Shown here: piece after piece, positions 61,525 to 64,000 of the stretch | Layout of the letters: each line of letters opens with the position of its first letter | Position numbering within the stretch: the stretch's first letter is position 1 | NCBI RefSeq assembly: GCF_001969265.1 | Contig: NZ_CP019304.1 | Location: 4,960,001 to 5,024,000 of the forward strand | Direction: 5' to 3' | Origin: Arthrobacter sp. QXT-31 | GTDB lineage: Bacteria; Actinomycetota; Actinomycetes; Actinomycetales; Micrococcaceae | DNA length: 64,000 nt | The notes under the pieces: model-generated | Database searches by the model: none | What the model was told of the DNA's origin: nothing | The model's input: the letters and a program-made list of their open reading frames with translations, nothing else | Program-made: the position numbers and the translations under genes

Positions 61525-62274
61525 ATGCCAGTCACACGCAACGTTGCCTGGGACGGGCGTTTGGAGTCCTTCAAAGGCAGGGACACCGCTCAGTACGTGC
61601 TCACTGCTGCCTCCATGGCCAGCGCGTGCGCTGCCTGCCGGGCGCCCCTGGACCCCGGCGAGCCGCTCTCCCTGCTGGTTAATGTCACGGAAAGCACCGC
61701 CCCGGACGGAACCAATTACGTGACCTTCACCGACTGTGTTTACCACAGCGGCTGCAGCGGACCTGGCCTGAGCGTCCAGCGGAGCCAGTGGGCTCCCAGC
61801 GAGCTCACCCCCGTGGCCGCCCGGATGGTCCTGACACAGCTCTCCAGTGACGGGCAGGAACGGCCGGTGCCGGTACTGGCCTACACCCTGGTCCCGGTCG
61901 TGGCCTTCCGCGAGGGAGACGGCGACCTGACCTCCGCCCTGGTCTCGGTCCTGCTCTTTCATGGCTTCCAGCTTGCCGTCACCCCTGACTTCGGTGGCAT
62001 TGTCGGCGACGTGGCAGAAACGGCGGCCAGCTGCACCATGGCCGTGGACCCCGAAGGGCTGATGACCTTCAGCATCGGCGGCAGACTGTTCTTCCGGGAC
62101 CGGCTCCCCCCCGAGAGCCCGGATGACGCCCTATGGCTGGAGGCCGTGTCCGGCAGCGACCACGTCCTGGTCATCAGCGGGGACAACCTCGTCATCACCA
62201 ACACAGGTCTGGACACCCGTCACGCCGCCGTGCAAGGCACACTGGTCATCGGCGCGGTCCGCATCCACCGGTAG
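61525..62274 (+). CDS. Hypothetical protein beside hsp20
   Basis: A 249-residue soluble protein. The N-terminal 80 residues hold SACAACRAPLDPGEPLSL and DCVYHSGCSG, spaced Cys/His that could bind zinc. The remainder is beta-rich, ending with a strand-rich SGSDHVLVISGDNLVITNT. No family recognised. It is probably co-regulated with the heat-shock genes by location. Confidence 0.75.
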   Translation: MPVTRNVAWDGRLESFKGRDTAQYVLTAASMASACAACRAPLDPGEPLSLLVNVTESTAPDGTNYVTFTDCVYHSGCSGPGLSVQRSQWAPSELTPVAARMVLTQLSSDGQERPVPVLAYTLVPVVAFREGDGDLTSALVSVLLFHGFQLAVTPDFGGIVGDVAETAASCTMAVDPEGLMTFSIGGRLFFRDRLPPESPDDALWLEAVSGSDHVLVISGDNLVITNTGLDTRHAAVQGTLVIGAVRIHR

Positions 62275-62372
62275 CACTTTGTCGGTTCGGTGGTAGGCCC
62301 AGCTGTTCATCGGGTCGCTTCAGTCCACCACAGCCGGAGTCCACACCGGCCGGCCTTAGACCTGGAGTAGCC

Positions 62373-62765
62373 TCAGTCCACAAGCGGGGGCGGTCCGAAG
62401 AGGAATTCATTGGCGTGGGATACGGCTTTGCGGAATGCGTCATTCCGCAAAGCGACCAGGTGCCCGACATCGTCAGCGGCGGGTTCCAGGAACCCTGTAA
62501 AGCCCGGCCGGAGCATCCAGATGTCCCCTGCCGGCGGCAGGTAGAACACCCCGAAGGAACGGTGCTGGCTGTCCTTCTCGTCCGTCCAGATGGGCACCAC
62601 AGCCAGGGCGGCACCGGTGGCCGGATTGATCCACTGCGCCCGGGGCACCGGTTCCTCATGCGCCTCGGGATCCAGGAACGGTGCAGTGCCCTTGCCCCAG
62701 CGCTGTTCGAAGCGCTCGTGGAAGGCCGGGATCAAGTGTGAGTCGTAGCGGCGCCAGTCACTCAT
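62373..62765 (-). CDS. Hypothetical protein
   Basis: A 130-residue protein from ATG 62765 with GGAGGAGG upstream (the frame is open to 62828). SDWRRYDSHLIPAFHERFEQ and HRSFGVFYLPPAGDIWMLRPG suggest a compact alpha/beta fold. The family is not recognised. It follows the J-domain gene by 38 bases, so it is likely in the same transcript. Confidence 0.75.
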   Translation of the reverse strand: MSDWRRYDSHLIPAFHERFEQRWGKGTAPFLDPEAHEEPVPRAQWINPATGAALAVVPIWTDEKDSQHRSFGVFYLPPAGDIWMLRPGFTGFLEPAADDVGHLVALRNDAFRKAVSHANEFLFGPPPLVD

Positions 62766-62803
62766 AATGGTTTGTCCTCCTCCGGAGTGTGCTTCAGGTG
62801 CTC

Positions 62804-63233
62804 TCAGATCCACGGGCCGCGCTCCCACCGGACCGGCGTGACACGCAGAGGTGGCTCCCGGCGGCGGACCACGCGGACCGGGATCACCTGCGGGTCGCCG
62901 CTGCCGCGTTCTTCCCTGCTCCGGTGTTCGTCCCGGGGACGCGGCTCCTGTGCGGCCGCGCCCTGCCGGGCGGGATAACGGCTTTCCCCGGCCTCGGGCG
63001 CGGCACGCCTGTTCCGGGCGGCTTGCCGGTCATAGGCGCGGCGGCGCTGCGGGTCCCGGAGCACGGAAAAAGCGTCCATGATGAGCTGCAGTTCCGCCGG
63101 CACCGCGTCCGCACCGCCCACATCAGGATGGTGGCGGCGCATCAGGGCCCGGTAGGCGCGCGATCTCCTGTGGCGATGCGCCATGGGAGACGTGCAGCAC
63201 CGCGTAATGGTCCGGGACAGGTACGGTCATCAT
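62804..63233 (-). pseudogene. J-domain (DnaJ-like) protein, frameshifted
   Basis: ATG 63233 with GAGGGG upstream starts TVPVPDHYAVLHVSHGASPQEIAR, the first helices of a J domain. The rest, AYRALMRRHHPDV (HPD intact) to ERGPWI, is in the frame that opens at 63184. Two bases (one GC) are missing from the GCGCGC run near 63158. With GC restored the protein is one J domain plus a basic tail. Either slippage or a sequencing error. Confidence 0.8.
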
Positions 63234-63369
63234 GAACACCCCTCAGCCACCCAAAGGGCTGGCGCAGGGCCGTGACAGCGGTTCCGGCGGCAGCCGCCGG
63301 TCCCCGGCTCCGGCTGTGGCCCGGGGCCGGGGACCAGGCGGCCGCCCCCGTCACGTGCGCGTCGCAGGG

Positions 63370-63795
63370 CTATGATGCAATCTGCTGTTGCTGGCCCTTG
63401 CTTTCGATCTCGATCTTCCGGGGCTTGGCCTGCTCGGCGACCGGGATGCGCAGTGTCAGCACGCCGGCGTCGTAGCTGGCCTTGATGTTCTCGGTATCCA
63501 GGGTGTCGCCGAGAATGAGCTGCCGGCTGAAGACACCGCGCGGCCGCTCGGAAACCACCAGCTCAACATTGGGCTGGGTGGCGTCACGGCGTTCGGCCCG
63601 GACAGTCAGGACGTTGCGTTCAACGTTCAGATCGACGGCGTCCGGGGAGATTCCGGGCAGGTCGAACGCCACCACAAATTCCCCGTCTTCCTGCCACGCG
63701 TCCATCGGCATGGCGGCCGGACGGGCTGCTGTTCCGAAGACCTGCTGTGTGAGCCGATCCAGCTCACGGAACGGGTCAGTACGGATCAACATCAT
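63370..63795 (-). CDS. Hsp20/alpha-crystallin small heat shock protein
   Basis: A 141-residue paralogue of the protein at 60976. The alpha-crystallin domain has [32 protein letters not shown] and [12 protein letters not shown], ending [16 protein letters not shown] lies before the ATG 63795. Divergent from the HspR-like gene; the promoter region has a copy of the hsp20 element and a large inverted repeat. Confidence 0.93.
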   Translation of the reverse strand: MMLIRTDPFRELDRLTQQVFGTAARPAAMPMDAWQEDGEFVVAFDLPGISPDAVDLNVERNVLTVRAERRDATQPNVELVVSERPRGVFSRQLILGDTLDTENIKASYDAGVLTLRIPVAEQAKPRKIEIESKGQQQQIAS

Positions 63796-63856
63796 TTCCC
63801 ACTCCCTTCAGCATGTAGGTTTCACGGCTACCCACCGCCTGCTATCTGTGACAGTG

Positions 63857-63877
63857 GATATAGATTTCTTATAGCAC
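63857..63877 (-). promoter_or_regulatory. hsp20 promoter element, second copy
   Basis: On the minus strand this reads GTGCTA then AAATCTATATC with TAAG between, matching 60910-60928 except for a 2-base longer spacer. Confidence 0.6.
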
Positions 63878-63894
63878 CAGTGCCAGACTGGTGC
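63874..63894. promoter_or_regulatory. Inverted repeat between hsp20 and the HspR-like gene
   Basis: GCACCAGT and ACTGGTGC, perfect 8-base arms separated by 5 bases. The spacing and location suit an operator for the adjacent MerR-type regulator, although the sequence is not the classical HAIR consensus. Confidence 0.55.
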
Positions 63895-63929
63895 AAGAGG
63901 AAAAACCAGCCATTTGACGGGAAAGCCAG

Positions 63930-64000
63930 ATGACAAACCAACGCAGCAACGCCCGCGGCCTGTACGCCATTTCCGTAGTGGCAGAACTGCTGGGAACAGG
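63930..64000 (+). CDS. MerR-family regulator, HspR-like (N-terminal part only)
   Basis: The first 23 residues, then the window ends. LYAISVVAELLGT matches the first helix of the MerR/HspR HTH (ISVAAELTGM type). Position next to hsp20 and J-domain genes supports HspR, the repressor of heat-shock genes in actinobacteria. Confidence 0.65.
   Translation, partial: MTNQRSNARGLYAISVVAELLGT

Overview
The window is high-GC DNA with short intergenic gaps, frequent GTG/TTG starts and 4-base stop/start overlaps. Gene content is typical of a soil Arthrobacter-type actinobacterium (Micrococcaceae; genus inferred, not proven): several LacI, IclR and GntR regulators each beside a sugar or acid catabolic operon, a GH91 inulin/difructose-anhydride enzyme, GMC oxidoreductases, and paired Hsp20 genes beside an HspR-like regulator.

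Layout. 1-3.8 kb: the end of an MFS transporter, a hydantoin/Asp-Glu racemase homologue that lacks both catalytic cysteines, a Gfo/Idh/MocA dehydrogenase and a nitrilase/amidase. 3.9-13.8 kb: a long minus-strand operon (ribose-type ABC transporter, aldo/keto reductase, GMC dehydrogenase with its small subunit, LacI regulator) with a divergent second LacI gene. One palindromic operator motif recurs at the nitrilase promoter and at the divergent ABC/LacI promoters. 13.9-15.3 kb: an insertion sequence whose ends carry 25-bp repeats in 36-bp phase. 15.6-18.5 kb: two zinc dehydrogenases (formaldehyde-dehydrogenase-like) plus a small membrane protein. 18.7-21.6 kb: a DUF1345 membrane protein and a GntR-regulated MHS-type MFS gene. 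21.6-29.1 kb: a fructan/difructose anhydride operon (GH91, GH32, LacI, CUT1 ABC transporter), in which one permease is cut short by an in-frame TGA. 29.3-35.1 kb: an IclR-controlled operon (zinc ADH, MFS, ketoglutarate-semialdehyde-type ALDH, HpcH/HpaI aldolase).

35.2-51.4 kb is a different kind of DNA: sparse, with many small hypothetical genes and gene remnants (truncated glycosyltransferase, frameshifted Doc toxin with intact antitoxin, frameshifted N5-(carboxyethyl)ornithine synthase homologue, multiply frameshifted fatty acid desaturase, TetR tail) and a 23-nt tRNA 3' end that may be an old integration site. I read it as a decaying accessory region. Because many lesions are single-base indels, residual sequencing error must be excluded.

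51.4-58.9 kb is a compact divergent cluster: GntP-type permease, KDPG aldolase, N-acyl-D-amino-acid deacylase family amidohydrolase, D-serine-dehydratase-like PLP enzyme, KDG kinase, IclR regulator and RidA. Read together it makes a complete route from N-acetyl-D-glucosaminate (oxidised GlcNAc) to pyruvate and glyceraldehyde-3-phosphate. This is the best candidate for an under-described system in the window. 59-64 kb: a rhodanese, small hypotheticals, and a heat-shock island with two Hsp20 genes sharing a promoter element, a frameshifted J-domain protein and the start of an HspR-like MerR regulator.
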